NCBI GenBank assembly: GCA_963978545.1 | Contig: OZ021729.1 | Span: 90,984,466 to 91,048,465, forward strand | Direction of reading: 5' to 3' | DNA: 64,000 bases | Source: Linyphia triangularis | Lineage: Eukaryota > Arthropoda > Arachnida > Araneae > Linyphiidae | Shown here: piece after piece, positions 12,401-23,865 of the stretch | Numbering within the stretch: position 1 is the first letter of the stretch | Layout: the number at the start of each line of letters is the position of its first letter | Translations under genes and position numbers: made by a program | Notes under the pieces: model-generated | What the model saw: the letters and a program-made list of their open reading frames with translations, nothing else | Told to the model about the DNA's origin: nothing | Databases searched by the model: none

Positions 12401-15370
12401 TTCTAAAAAAATAATAAAAATATGAACGCATTGCCCACTAAATTATACCATTTTGTAGATTTTTCGATATAACCATATAATCGTATATAACCATTTTCCT
12501 CAAAATGGATGCCCATACTTGCTAGCCTCACGTTACGAAAAAAAACTGCACACAACCATGCACTGCAAGAAGACGTAGGGGACTCTATACAAGAAACTAT
12601 TACATTCAACTATTCGAACAATCACCGTCGTGTCTACTCATTTTAAATATTTTATGTTTACTTCGATTTTGTTTGTGGGTGATGGAAAAAATCCGTGGAG
12701 GGCTAATTAATACACTTGATGTCATTCCATCGATCTGAAACTAGTCAGATAGACTAGCTGTCGATAAAATTGAATAATTCTATTCAGTTTTGGGAACTGT
12801 CACTAAAATATTGCTTTTTCGCACAAATTGTATATGCTTGTCACTTTAACCTATGGCAATTTGCAATTTGGCGATATTTAACAGCTGAAACAATTTCCTT
12901 GTTAAGGTTGATTCTATCAAGCTTAAAAGGGGGGGGGGGGAAGGGAGGGACAGGCACGGAATGTAGCTTAATAAGTTGTTATAAATAAGTTAATAAATCG
13001 CTTAAATAAGTTGGCAGACCATATAAAAGATTTATATGGAATGAAATTTGTTTCTAGGTGCTAGTTTTTTTTAAAATTTTTTTTTTTTTAATTATAGTAG
13101 ACTCTTACCTAACTAGGACGGAAGATATACTGATTATGCAAAAATCCGATCGAAGCGGAAGATAGAAAAAATAAAAATATAAATACGTTTTTTACGCAGT
13201 TAAAAAATTTCATAAATGCACCTAACTACTATTGCAAAAATTTCGATATGAAGGCGAGATTCATCAATTTTTATAAAAAACATCACATCAACAGAGGAAG
13301 CCCCACATGACATAGAGTTGTTTTGAACCCATTAGCGTGTGATGTGATCTGGTACAACGGAGGTCAGTTAAGGGGACTTTGAAAACTATTTCATTTTAAT
13401 TTAAGCCTTAAAAATTATAATTTTTACATATTTGAAACTATTACTAGCCAATACCTAAATTTTCCTGCTAAAAAAATTCACGCAATGCCCTAAATTTTCC
13501 AATATTTTTTCTTGATTTTTTTAGAAAAAAAAAATGTTCTAAATAATATACTCGAAACTATTAGGCATCGTATTTTGAATAAGTAAACTGGTTTTGGAGA
13601 GAAACAATAAATACTGTATAGGTGAAAAAATTGTAATATTTTCAATATTTAAATTTGTAAAAAAAAAAAAATATACTATATTTTATTCAAAAATCCATAC
13701 CTATTTTTGTCAAATAGATCTTTAGAATGGCACAAAAAAAAAATTAAAGTCCTTTCATTTATATTTGTTGGAGTTATAGCATTTTGATTAAGGTGGGAAT
13801 TCCAAAAAACGCGAACTGAAAAAAATGCGTTCGAAACATAGAAGGAGCTTATTATATAGCCATGCTAAATTCTCCATATTGAACATAATTTTTACGCAAT
13901 TGCAGGTATCGTATCAGCTCAAAACTTCTTTCTTGAATTCTTTCTTTCTTGAGAAAGTTTCAAAATTATAAACACGCAAAAAATATAAAATTTATCTTTT
14001 CATAATTTTTGTGTGAAAACAAGAGGGGTTGTAATACTAAAATGGATTACCTCCTGCACGCTGTCCGTGTAGATAAACGTGAGCAGCGAATGCATGGTCT
14101 CTGCGTCCAGATCAGGAATATCCAGCGGCACATCTCCTCCTTTCGTCGTCCCCTCGGCCATCTCGTTGGTAAACATGGCCCGGAAAACGGGAGACCGGGC
14201 GCCCAGGACGCACTTGTGCACCGGGAAGGTCTCCGCCCCGGCCCGGAAGGCGAAGTCGCACAGCACCCGCTCGTCGTACAGGCAGTGCAGGTCGTGCACG
14301 AACGACTGAGAGTACTGCGTGTAGTCCCTCAACGGCGTGGCATGGCGAGAGAAGGTGTTGAGGAGCTTTTGCGAGGTGAACTGCGTGGAAGCGTCTTGCA
14401 GATCGGAGGAAATCGGTGGTTGAATAGGACTCGAATTTGGTGGTAAGCTAGAAGGGCGATACTCGATGTCGTTCTGGCAGTCGCCGGCAGACAGACAGAA
14501 GTCGAACTGGAGCGAGAGGACGTCTTTTGGAAGGTAGATGTGCTTCTTGGACAACAGGTAGCTCTTCTTCAGGAAGGGATGGAGCTTCCAGACTTGCTTT
14601 TCTTCTATTGCCTTGAACCAGTGCTCGTTTTCGGAAGAATCCAAGGACCTGCCGTGAGAGTCTAGCACCGACACCCGGCAGGTCGCGTAACTGGCTCTCT
14701 GGACCTTACACAAACTTATGTCTATGCTGACCTTCCGGTCGTTGTTGCAGCCCCCGGATAGGTAGAGCCCCACCGACATCGGGGAGTCCAACTTAGATGT
14801 TCTCTCCACAACTAAGGTCATCTGCTTGTTGGAGGGGAGATTGCTGAAGTCACTTATGTCCCATTTGAAGGTACCCTGTTCCACGGGGATCCGAGTGCGA
14901 GCTGTACATTCGCCAATTTCTGTCAGGCTGGTCTTGCTCTTCCACAGACGACATCGAACCGTCAGAGTATCTTCTCCAGACAAGTAATCCGCCTTCTCGT
15001 AACCCACAACATTGTCCCTCGCGGTGAACGTCGGTATTCCGTATCCGTCACCACCCTCGAACACGTGCTCGTGCAGCTCTGCCATTTTCAGCACTGATCC
15101 ATCTTGGGCCAGGAAGGACAACTCGAAATCGACCGTGATCGCGAGAGGATCGCGGTCACATCGTTCCCTCTGGAGATAGATCGCGATCTTGTTCTCGTCA
15201 TCTGTTCCCCTCGGGTAGAGAAGCAGGCGCCACTCTGTGCTGGACAGGCCAGCTACCACGAACGAAGGGCTGTCCAGTGATTCGTTCCTTTTCTGGAGGC
15301 AGTAGCTGAAGTTCTCTATCTTCCAGAGGAACGAAAAGCACAGTCTTTCAGTCTCGTCGACGTCCGACAT
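9190..15370 (-). CDS. MATH and BTB/POZ domain protein (TDPOZ / speckle-type POZ-like), two coding exons
   Basis: Joining 15370-14051 with 9489-9190 gives 539 residues. Residues about 12-143 form a MATH/TRAF domain (motifs FLWKIENFSYC and YPRGTDDEN). Residues about 167-293 are a second, more diverged MATH-like domain. A Ser/Pro-rich linker spans about 305-340, and a BTB domain runs about 350-455 (motifs FPVHKCVLGARSPVFRAMF and TFIYTD, then FAADKYAVQSLKLQC). A SPOP-like 3-box/BACK-like tail finishes the protein. In SPOP-type proteins MATH binds the substrate and BTB binds Cullin-3, so a ubiquitin-ligase adaptor role is likely. The 4561-bp phase-0 intron lies inside the BTB coding region and has clean GT and AG borders. 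Two MATH-like domains make it longer than the usual 350-400 residue TDPOZ. The exons are far more G+C-rich than their surroundings and are intact, so the gene appears functional. Confidence 0.9.
9530..10130 (+). repeat. Interspersed repeat family D, copy 1 (split by a SINE)
   Basis: The family is marked by AAACTACGTTTCCAAA-type and ATCCAAATATCATTTATTTA stretches, then AAAATTGGCAA, a GAGTTTCAACAATGGTCGG motif and GTTTATTAGTATTC. Other copies lie at about 22010-22340 and 27410-28030, with a 5' fragment near 20470-20540. Here a SINE at 9663-9843 is inserted after CATCCAAATAT. The whole sits in the intron of the MATH-BTB gene. No coding potential is seen and the superfamily is unknown. Confidence 0.6.
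9663..9843 (+). mobile_element. tRNA-derived SINE, copy 1
   Basis: The head resembles a tRNA: an A-box-like TATAGTGGTTAGAGTGCT and a B-box-like GGGTTCCGAGTCCC (one extra C compared with the other copies, which have GGTTCGAGTCC). The body contains GCGCATTATAGCCCTCGTG and the 3' end is an AACAACCAACG tail. An 11-bp duplication, CATCCAAATAT, flanks it at 9652-9662 and 9844-9854, so it moved by LINE-type retroposition. RNA polymerase III would start at the left end. The parent tRNA cannot be named with confidence. Confidence 0.9.
10179..10670. mobile_element. Putative hAT-type non-autonomous element
   Basis: The left end AGGGTGACCACAAAATTC and right end AATTCTGTGGCCACTCT are imperfect inverted repeats. 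The interior repeats TCCCTGAT-type motifs on both sides. This resembles a widespread group of hAT elements with GGGTGGCCA ends. A clear target duplication could not be settled (TACTTTA-like on both sides, but offset). It lies in the MATH-BTB intron. Confidence 0.5.
10860..10990 (-). mobile_element. Second tRNA-related SINE-like segment
   Basis: Read on the minus strand, the segment has GCACAGCGGTAAAGCATCTG (A-box-like) followed about 30 bases later by GGGATCGAGGCCCG (B-box-like), the internal promoter layout of a tRNA. It is not a good tRNA cloverleaf, so a tRNA-derived SINE or pseudogene is preferred. It is a different family from the five SINE copies with AACC tails. Its full limits and target duplication are not seen. 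Confidence 0.5.
10991..14050. other. Remainder of the MATH-BTB intron
   Basis: This is AT-rich intronic DNA with an (AT)n microsatellite at about 12346-12371 and a 10-base G run near 12928. There are many A/T homopolymers. I see no exon-like open frame and no further element with clear ends. Confidence 0.5.
14051..15370 (-). CDS. MATH-BTB gene, first coding exon (440 codons)
   Basis: The ATG at 15370-15368 opens a 440-codon frame ending with Val-Gln-Glu at 14051. A GTAATC donor starts at 14050. Reading on into the intron adds 16 codons of unrelated sequence and a stop, which is why the donor is preferred. The exon codes for both MATH-type domains and the front half of BTB. The start is supported by a polypyrimidine tract ending TATCAG just upstream, which is a good 3' splice site (exon start 15375). 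Confidence 0.9.
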
Positions 15371-15415
15371 GGCTTCTGATAGGATAAGGAGAACGCAACT
15401 TGGAAAAAAGCAAGA

Positions 15416-15838
15416 CTATAATATTTCTGCAATCACAAGCGGTTGATGTCGGGACATAACACTGTTGCAAAATTTAAGAAAAAATGCGCCTTGGTTTGGA
15501 AGGACCATACAGATTCTGCTGTTCGCTTCAAAAGTAGTAACTTTTTCGTCGAACAAATGCAAAATCGGAATCTTATTCGCCTTGGAACTGTCAACAAACA
15601 CCATCCGCTTGACAGTTTTCACTAAGAAAACATTGCTGTGAACAAAAACATCACCCTTTTCGTCTCCGAGGGTAAAAACAATTTCTGGCTTGAAACACAA
15701 TATAATATCAAACACGGGCTGATTAGAATAAAAAGAAATTCCCTTTTTTTTTTGGCTTGGTATCAGTTGGGAAAAACCAATCAGTTTTCGCCGGACATCT
15801 GGTGTCAGCCGATAGTGGACTTGTCCTTTGAGAAGCAC
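15416..15838 (-). CDS. Hypothetical 140-codon open frame upstream of the MATH-BTB gene
   Basis: This open frame lies just upstream of, and on the same strand as, the MATH-BTB start, within the proposed 5' UTR intron. Its translation is hydrophobic-basic in patches and matches no family I recognise. Overlapping open frames exist on the other strand, and the base composition is intermediate. It may be a chance frame, an upstream ORF in a long leader, or a decayed exon. Confidence that it is a protein gene is low. Confidence 0.15.
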   Translation of the reverse strand: MLLKGQVHYRLTPDVRRKLIGFSQLIPSQKKKGISFYSNQPVFDIILCFKPEIVFTLGDEKGDVFVHSNVFLVKTVKRMVFVDSSKANKIPILHLFDEKVTTFEANSRICMVLPNQGAFFLKFCNSVMSRHQPLVIAEIL

Positions 15839-16309
15839 AATCTAAAGAGCGGATGTCAGATAACCCATATCTCTCCCAGCTTCAAATGAATCTCTTTCAT
15901 AAATGATTTAAACCAGAAAACTCCAGCGACTGACTTCTTCCTCTCTTCTTTGCTCGAAAGAGGAACTAAAAAGGACGCAAATTATTCTCGGGATGGTTAT
16001 TTTGTCTGATGCGGTCGTCACGTGACCCTTTTTAACACGTGGCCCCGACTGTCTCCTGGGCTCGCGAAGAATGCTCTGTTGTTTGAACGGGGAAGGCATT
16101 AAAATGAGCTGAATAAAACCGCGACGTCTGAATAAATAAAAAAAGGGAACTTCCCTTCGATTTGAAACCTCCATCCGGATGAATGAGAAGCCGATTCGGT
16201 CAAGACTGTCCGGGGAAAGTCCCTTTCTTCCTCCAAAACGGGACAATCCCCGACTAAGATATTAATGATTTTGCCTGACAGACTGGTTCGTGAGTTCGCA
16301 GTTACTTAC

Positions 16310-16400
16310 CGTGGCGAAACAGTCTGGCTTATTCATTTATAAGAAAATATCGGAATTTTAAGGTCCTGGATGGGAGGCTCTTGACACTGAAAACCCTAGT
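16310..16400 (-). other. Possible 5' UTR exon of the MATH-BTB gene
   Basis: On the minus strand, GCCACG is followed by GTAAGT (16309-16304), a consensus 5' splice site. It could be joined to the acceptor at 15377-15376, five bases upstream of the ATG. The exon's upstream edge and the promoter are not defined by sequence; the value 16400 is a guess. RNA data would be needed to confirm it. Confidence 0.35.
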
Positions 16401-18274
16401 CGCGCGGCTGTGCAAAAGAGCATATATTTGACAAAAAAAAAAATGTTTTTAAAAAATTCTCGACTTTCTTATATTTATCTTGTTGCACAAGAAGTACTTT
16501 TTTTTTTTTTTTTTTTAAATTTGTTTTTTAAAACTTACTTATATGCGTTGAATACATGTAAAGTTTTTATGCGTCTTGAAAAGAATATATTCTCAAAATT
16601 AATAACAAGATCAGATAAGGAAATTTTTATGTCTTCATAGCGTGCGAGTTCTTTTGACTTCTATTTTAAACAGCTTTTATGGTTTCAATCCCGATTATGG
16701 CTTTAAAAACCATTTAAGGTACTTGCCTACGTTCGAAGCACTTTTTAAAAAAAAAAAAACTTTATGTAATAATATTTTAAGTACCTTTTTGTATTTAGTA
16801 CTACTATAGATTAGTAATACAGTGAAAAAAATTCAAATTTATTATTATTATTTTTCAAAAATTGCAATTTTGCATGAAATTTTGATGAAATATTTCAAAA
16901 ACTTAAAATAAGACAAATGAAAAACTATTAAGTTTTTTAGGAAATAAATTGTATATAAATAAACTACATGCTTTTATCTAGGGCATATACTAAATTAAGA
17001 AAAATATATTCATTAAAACTTTTTTTATGGATAGTCGAAAAATAAGTTAGTGATTTTTTAACAGTTTCACCTTGTTTATATTCAAACTAAAGATTGTATT
17101 TCATAAAATAACCATCCAATCAATTTCGATAGCACATTCCCTAGAAAACAATCAAGAAGAGAAGTACAAACAATTTTATAATGATTCGAGAACAATTTTT
17201 GGAGTTATGACATTTCAAATTAGCAATATTTGTATGAAAATCAATTCCGAGAAAAATGCATTTAAACTTTGAAACACACAATTTCTATATAAACCATATT
17301 ACTTACACACTTAAAATGCACCTTATCCTTTTTCAATTTTTTTATTTATTAAAAAGAAGAAAATATTAATATTTATAGGGAAATCACTTTTTAATCGGCG
17401 AGTTTTGGTTTTGGTGTGCTATTTCCTGTTATAATTTACAGTTTTTGATCAGTTTCAAATTGTTATAACTTTTGTTCAAACCAATGCAGAGTGAAAAAGA
17501 AGATAGTTTTAGAAACTTAAAGATTCGGGCTTAAATATTCACGAATAATATTTTTTTGTCAGATTTCATCAAAATCGATCTTTTCAAGCAAGTACCTTAA
17601 TTAAAAAAAAATTATTTTTTCAAAATCAAATCACCTTGGAAATTAAAAAAATATGGCCACTATTTCTAGTTTAACTAAAGCAAAAATTTGTACTTTCTTT
17701 AGAAGTAAAAATAGTTTTTGAACCAGAATTGTGAAATATATCACTTTTAAGGACTCAATATAAATGCCGTTAAAAGTTTGTCATTTAAAGGCAACTAAGA
17801 AATTATTGCCAGTCTGGAAAAAATTTGAAGGGAAAATAAGATTTATTATTATTATTTAAATATTTTGTAAGTTATTTAAAAAAAAACTTTTTCGAGTGCG
17901 ACAAAAATCAATGTTATTTTTCTTCTAAATTTCATTAAGGAGCAATGCACTTTAAAATCATGCATTATCTGTGGTAAAAAAAAAAAAAAAAAAAAAAAAA
18001 GCCATGGACCTCGGCTAGATTATTTGCTGGTAGAGGGGAGAAGGGGGGGGGGGGGGTTGCAAAAACCTTGTTCAAACATAGGTTTTATAAAATTGATAAT
18101 TGGATTTTCTGCTGAAATATTAATTAATAATCAAACATTTATTTTCTGTTCAAATGAATAGTTTAAATCTCGCATCATACTTATTTTTTTTCTGTGAATT
18201 TTAACACTTTTTTGCATTTTTAAAATGTGCTGTCGTTTTAACCATCTATCATTGTCCGGAATTTACTCCACTCC
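16401..18274. other. AT-rich intergenic stretch
   Basis: This contains long T runs (for example 16498-16516), a 24-base A run ending at 18000, and a G run near 18043. No gene, RNA or bounded mobile element is recognised. Confidence 0.5.
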
Positions 18275-18615
18275 GGAATTTATTTTTTCACTAACTTATA
18301 TCACAACAGATACCAATAGCTTTATGAGCTCCTGAACAGATATGACAAACGATCCTGTTTTAAGGCAAAAAAAAAAAAAATGTTTTAACATACATTGTTT
18401 TTAATTTAAAGCAGGGTTGTAGCGCAAAAAAAAAAAATTACCGTTACGCAAGCTTCTCGATCGTGGCCCCAACTGTAGCTGGGATTTTTTAATCATAAAA
18501 TACAAATTCCTAATATTTTACGTAATTTACCATACTAGAAAAGCTAAAAACTCTTAATTTAGGAATTTATTTTTTCACTAACTTATATCACAACAGATAC
18601 CAATAGCTTTATGAG
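18275..18615 (+). repeat. 54-bp identical direct repeat pair
   Basis: The 54 bases at 18275-18328 recur without a mismatch at 18562-18615 (start GGAATTTATTTTTTCACTAA, end AGCTTTATGAG). The copies are separated by 233 bp of unrelated DNA. Perfect identity in a region otherwise full of decayed repeats implies a recent duplication. Confidence 0.85.
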
Positions 18616-18779
18616 TTTTTATTATAAATTATTTAAAAAAAGTGGCGTTATCGGCCCCACTACATTTACTGGTCGGCAGCTGCATGTGGATTTTCTTATG
18701 GATATTCGATAGTGCTTTGTTTGGGCAAACCCATTCTAACCTTACTTCGCTATCTCCGAAAAATAAGGAAAACGAATCG

Positions 18780-19130
18780 TATCAAATACCAACTTAAAAT
18801 CAACATCCATAGTACTTCCTGCAATCTTCCCGGTCGGAACAATCAGAATGCACAATAATTGTGCGTCCATCGCACTCTCGCGGTGGCATCGGACTTTTGT
18901 TGACGTTCGTTATTCTCTTGTCTCAACCGTGGTAGATAGCCCTTTTCCCTGTCAACTTTTAGCGCTTTCGCACGATTTTAAAATGCCTTGTATGTTTGCT
19001 TTTGATATACTATATTGGAAAAACACAGTCCGATTTCGTCTAAAACAGCGTTCGCCACTAAGTTTTAGAGGCTGGCCGTGTAACATATGTTGGAGTTGTT
19101 CGCGGGTGCACCAAAATATGTATCTTTAAT
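18780..19130 (+). repeat. Relic of a repeat shared with 43700-43930
   Basis: Landmarks such as CAACTTAAAATCA, GACGTTCGTTATTCTCTTGTC and TTTTGATATACTATATTGGA recur with substitutions at 43716-43925. Both copies lie a few tens to several hundred bases before a short stretch that codes for an Ile-Asp-Glu-X-Asn-Arg-Glu-Phe motif. They may therefore be the 5' part of a decayed hAT/ZBED-type element. The short open frame here (93 codons) is not convincing as a gene. Confidence 0.4.
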
Positions 19131-19666
19131 AATTATCGATTTTATAATATATAGCATTTCTGAAAACTGGAAAAAATATTAATTTTTTTTTTTTACCTTA
19201 ATAAAATTAAATTTTGATTTTTTTTTTTTTTAAATAATAATAATAATAAAAAATAATAGTTTTCATCATTACTAAATCAAAGATTAAAAAACAAGTGGAT
19301 CGTTTGTTTCAACGTGACAATGCGATTTGACTTAACTTTTAATAAAAGTAATTAAACTGTAGTTCCAAATTCGATATCAATTGTGAGACAATGGAGGTCG
19401 AATTAGTTCAGTTAATTTGATGATAGAGTCTTTCGGAGTATTTGTTGCAGTCAATTTTAATAAATTGTCCAAAAGAGATTTAGACAAGTTATTCCAGTAT
19501 TTATTCTTGATGCAAATTACCTTGCTGAAAGCTTCATATAATTTATTCGGGCACGTAGTGGAAAACTTTGTTCTACTTAGTTAACACATACTATTTCGGA
19601 TAAATTACAATTATGTAAAAAAGTATTTTCAGAAAAATGTGATTTATTTTTTTTATTTTTAATCTT

Positions 19667-19790
19667 CAGAGGTGGGCGCAGAAAAATCTGTGGCGGGCCA
19701 AATCCGGTCCGTGTTGTCTAAAAGAAAGACAAAAATTGATGAGGGAAATCGTGAATTTAAAAAACTAACTTAATTGTTCATTCCAAATAA
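19667..19790 (+). pseudogene. Relic of a hAT (ZBED/GTF2I-like) transposon terminus
   Basis: The segment begins CAGAGGTGGGCGCAG and continues to GGCGGGCCAAATCCGGTCCG, which resembles the terminal inverted repeats of hAT elements. About 50 bases later a frame reads Lys-Ile-Asp-Glu-Gly-Asn-Arg-Glu-Phe before a stop. This is close to the start of the BED-less ZBED/GTF2I-type transposase proteins. The coding part is broken almost immediately. A similar motif occurs at 43950-43990. Confidence 0.4.
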
Positions 19791-20074
19791 AAATGAGCTA
19801 TCGATTCGTCTCATGATTTTGTTACAATTTTTAAATCTTTTATATTAACTTCGATTTTTGTCGATGGTGGACGGAAGCCTAATTAACCTCCTTGCCATCA
19901 TCCAATAGGGCTGAAACTTGGCAGATATCTAGGGGGGGGGGAGGGGTTAAAAGCTCATATTGTTTTTGGCTATATATTTATTTTATTCTGATTATTACAT
20001 GTTTAACTCTTTGCGCCAAATAGTCTCCCGACACCAGCTACAAAGGAATGTTTATTTCCACACCAAACATTGGG

Positions 20075-20253
20075 TTGGTTGTTTTCAGATTATCTGGCAT
20101 CGTCAGCAACACGAGGGCTATAATGCGCCGAAACATTCGTCATTAGACAAGTCAACATACATTTACAAACACCCATGCCTATAACACGGGACTCGGAACC
20201 CGCAACCTCGCGGTCTAGAAGCTAGCACGCTAACTACTATACCGTTTGGTCGG
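20075..20253 (-). mobile_element. tRNA-derived SINE, copy 2
   Basis: Same family as 9663-9843 but inverted. The plus strand starts with the GGTTGGTTGTTTTCAGATTA tail side and ends with the complement of the tRNA-like head (CCGTTTGGTCGG). A 14-bp duplication, CACCAAACATTGGG, flanks it at 20061-20074 and 20254-20267. The perfect duplication suggests a young insertion. Confidence 0.9.
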
Positions 20254-21241
20254 CACCAAACATTGGGAACGAAGCAAGAATACCACTGCGATTTTTCCAA
20301 ATCTGCTGTATTTGTTTTGACGTCGCATTCCAAGTATCTTTTTCAACACGCGGAGATGTTTCCAATATAAAAATGAGAGTCAAAGTCGCCGATGGAATTC
20401 AGCGCCGAAGGTCGTCACTCTAATTATTCTTACTGCGACTACTAAAAAACAAACTGGGTAGTCTGAGGTAGGTAAAAAAATATATAACCCATAAAAACAA
20501 AGTCTTTATATGCATTGCCAATTTTTATGTTCATTAACAAATAATAATTAGATCCGATTCTGTGAACAGCGTTTGCTTGGTGTTTGCGTCTAATTTTATA
20601 ATATCATTAGAAATTGCGAAATTAGACTAAGTGTTTTTTTTTTTTTTTTGTTTTTTTTTTCTTCTTCTTTTCTTCTTTCCCCTTCAGAATATTCAGAAAT
20701 TCATTACCTTTAAAATGATACCATATTTTTTCTGAGACTCAAAATACTTTTTAAATTACAGTGAGTTTTGTGAACCTGTTTTGTATCACATTTATTAGTT
20801 TAGTAAACTATAAATGCATTTTCTGAAGAAGGACATTTTGGAGTTATATGACTACGCCAACGGTCATAACTTCATTATAAATGGTCCGATTTACAAAATT
20901 CTAATTGTGTTTTGCAGGCAATAGTTACGGATTGTGTCCATAAAAAAATTATTATATATTGTTATAAACATATTTTTCATTTAAATTATAATCTTAATTT
21001 TTTGTTAAAAACTATTTTATTTAAAAACTTATAATTAAATAAATATTGAAGCCAAATTCACAATTCTTTATGAAAACATGCATCAATATAATAATGTTAT
21101 TTGAAATAAAAATTATATCTCTTAGTTAATTACAAGTTTATTTATGTCCGTTCGAATAACGTCCTAATTTTAATTGCAATTAGCTAATTAAAATATCAAC
21201 GGAAAAAAAGTTTAAGTATAAAAATGCATTATTACTTTCAA

Positions 21242-21935
21242 TTACCCATATGTATACATAGGGTAATGACAGATTCAATAAAAAGAAGAATTTTTTTTCA
21301 TTTCTCCACGTTTTAGAACATCCTGATTTCGAAAAAGTGATCTAAAAAAAATGTCTGTCTGTGTGTGTGTATGTGGTCAGCCAAATTGACCTACGATATT
21401 CAAATTTGGTGGGCGAGTTGGTAGTAGCCATGGGAGCTACCGTTAAGGTTTTCGTCAAAATCGCTCATGCGTGTAAGGTGCCTTTGAAAAAATCATGTTT
21501 TTCAATAATTGCTAAAAAACAGCTGTGGTAATGCCTCTTAAGGTGTTCTAAACATCCCCACCACCGAAATTCCCGTTGCGTTAGGCGAAATGCGTTAACG
21601 GCGTAAAAAGTTGAAAAACGAATGCCTTTAACACAGAGTTCTCTTTCCTTCCTTGAGCATACCTCATCAACAATATATATATATTTTTTCTTATTTTCTG
21701 CTCAGTTTCACTTACAAGAAAAGACAATATAAGAATTATCGATATGCATATCACCAAATTTCCATCCCCTCCCCCCCCCCCCCCAAAGATCCATATAAGA
21801 ATTATCACAAAAAATATCGCCAAACTGTCAATTTTTTCTAAGCGACTGATAGAAATATAAAAATGATAAATTACACCAATCTGCATCGGCAATATAGTGT
21901 AATTGAAAGTTGTGCGATGTTCCACACCCCTAGTT
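21242..21935 (-). repeat. Interspersed repeat family A, copy 2
   Basis: This is a nearly full-length inverted copy. The right end carries the complement of the family start (TGTGCGATGTTCCACACCCC). The left end carries the near-palindrome ATATGTATACATAGGG. An internal C run of about 14 bases at 21771-21784 interrupts it. The 132-codon open frame crossing it is not conserved in other copies and is not a gene. Confidence 0.7.
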
Positions 21936-22009
21936 TTTAATATCTGATATACTTTCCAAAAAGTTTGATATTCTATCATAAAAATTATGGAAAATCATCT
22001 CATTTGTAT

Positions 22010-22340
22010 ATGTATACCTTAAATATCAACAATATTTCTATCAACAAAATGTGCGGCAAACTTCGTTTCAAAATATATTTATTAAAAAAAAAAAAAAAAA
22101 AAACGTGAATTAATGCTCTCACATCCAAATATCTTTTATTTATTCTGATTAAAACAATTTTATTATTTATTTATTTAAAAAAAATTGGCAACAGGAAAGA
22201 GTTTCTTCAGTGGTCGGTTAAATGCTATTTTAATGGGATTGGATGACGGCAAGTTGGTTTATTAGTATTCCATCCTTTTAGTGAGTGTTACAACACCACA
22301 ATTTGTAGAATGCATTGTCATCGGATGCGCGTGGGCTGCT
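22010..22340 (+). repeat. Interspersed repeat family D, copy 2
   Basis: It shares AAACTTCGTTTCAAAA, CCAAATATCTTTTATTTATT, GGCAACAGGAAAGAGTTTC and GTTGGTTTATTAGTATTC motifs with 9530-10130 and 27410-28030. This copy is not interrupted by a SINE. A poly-A run occupies 22083-22102. Confidence 0.6.
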
Positions 22341-22467
22341 TATTTATTGTGTTCTATTGCTAGAAGATATAATGAAACTTGATTTGCAAAAAGCAAATAA
22401 AATAAATAAAGGAATGAATGAAAAAATAAATAAATGAAAAAATAAATAGGCAAATGTTTTTAAGGAA

Positions 22468-23271
22468 TAGAGGTCGGAAATATCGATCAAAATAAATATC
22501 GATACTATATCGTTGCATAAAAAAAATATCGATACATCGATACATGATTTTTTTTTAAATTGATTTTTAATTTTGCCAGAAACGAAGTTTTTCGGGGCAA
22601 ATTTATACTTTTCATGAATTCACGACAAAATTGTTTTAATAAATAAATTATAAAATTTGTTTTTATAAATAAATTATAAAAATTGTTTTTATAAATAAAT
22701 TATAAAAATTGTTTTTATAAATAAATTATAAAAATTGTTTAAAAAAATAAATTATAAAAAATGTTTTTATAAATAAATTATAAAAATTGTTTTTATAAAT
22801 AAATTATATTATCAATCAGAATAAATAAAATACATTTGCATGTCAATGCATAAATTCACATTTATTTTTAAAGAAGAAATTTTGAAAAGTAGTTACCGCA
22901 TATTTTGCTGATAGGAGATGTTTTTGATATTAAAAATTAGATGCAAATTTCAGTCACACGTTGGCAACAGAAACGGCGGTGTGTTAATGACTACTAATAA
23001 ATGATCTTATCTTTCCATTACATTATGTTTTCTTTTTGGTTAGGGTGCCATTTTAATTGTCTCTCAGCCAAGTCCAAACTTTAGTTTTGAAGTTTTTGAA
23101 AAGGGAATAAAGTAAATCGAAAAACACATGGAACTATAAAACGATCATAAAAAATTAAAACTGTTTGAAAATATCGATATATCGGGGACTTCTATCGATA
23201 TTTTTATTATCGATATTTATTTTTTAAATATCGATAAAAATATCGTCGTATCGATATATCGCCGACCTCTA
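22468..23271 (-). mobile_element. hAT-type MITE, copy 2 (804 bp)
   Basis: The termini match copy 1 in reverse orientation (TAGAGGTCGGAAATATCGAT at left, ATCGCCGACCTCTA at right). The 8-bp flanks are TTAAGGAA (22460-22467) and ATAAGGAA (23272-23279), one mismatch. The interior holds a 26-bp tandem repeat (unit with AAAATTG, TTTTTATAAATAAATTAT) from about 22625 to 22810. There is no transposase. Confidence 0.85.
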
Positions 23272-23865
23272 ATAAGGAACTAGAACATTTGGTGTTTAGA
23301 ATGGTATAAAAACCACTACTCAATAAGACTCAATCGTATAACAAAAACACTCATGAAATAAATGAATGAAAATATTGCAAGAAAAGTTAACTGAGTTTTG
23401 CGACTGAACAAAATTTAAATTGCTCATAAAATTTAGATAAATTAAAAATTAAGTGATCAAATCTTTAATTATAAACCTTAAGAAAAAACATATATCGTGT
23501 TGAAATTAAAATTGAAACGAAAAGTTTAAAATTTTGCTTGTTAAAGTATTGTGCTTGCATTGGTTATACCTCCTTTGAGTAAACTTGGTTTCTATAAAGC
23601 AGTTATAGTTTCTTTCAAAAACTAATAGGAATCTAAAATGCAAAATCAAAAATGCCCAGGAAATAATTTATTAACTTCAATGCTCCCTATGATTTAATAG
23701 AAAAAGATAAATTGAAGTTATGAAATACTGACATTAAAAAATCATGAATTAATAGTTTTTCTTATTGACTAAGAGTTAATAAAACATAAACAATTAAAAA
23801 ACTAATAAAAAGACGTTGCTTAACATTAAGTTTAATGAAAGCATATTGAAGCATTAACAAGGTAT

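Noticed and set aside
14009..14446. 145-codon plus-strand open frame
   Set aside because: It is antisense to the BTB-coding exon. The minus strand has the conserved protein.
21581..21979. 132-codon minus-strand open frame with Gly run
   Set aside because: It is part of repeat family A and depends on a C homopolymer. The frame is not kept in the other copies.
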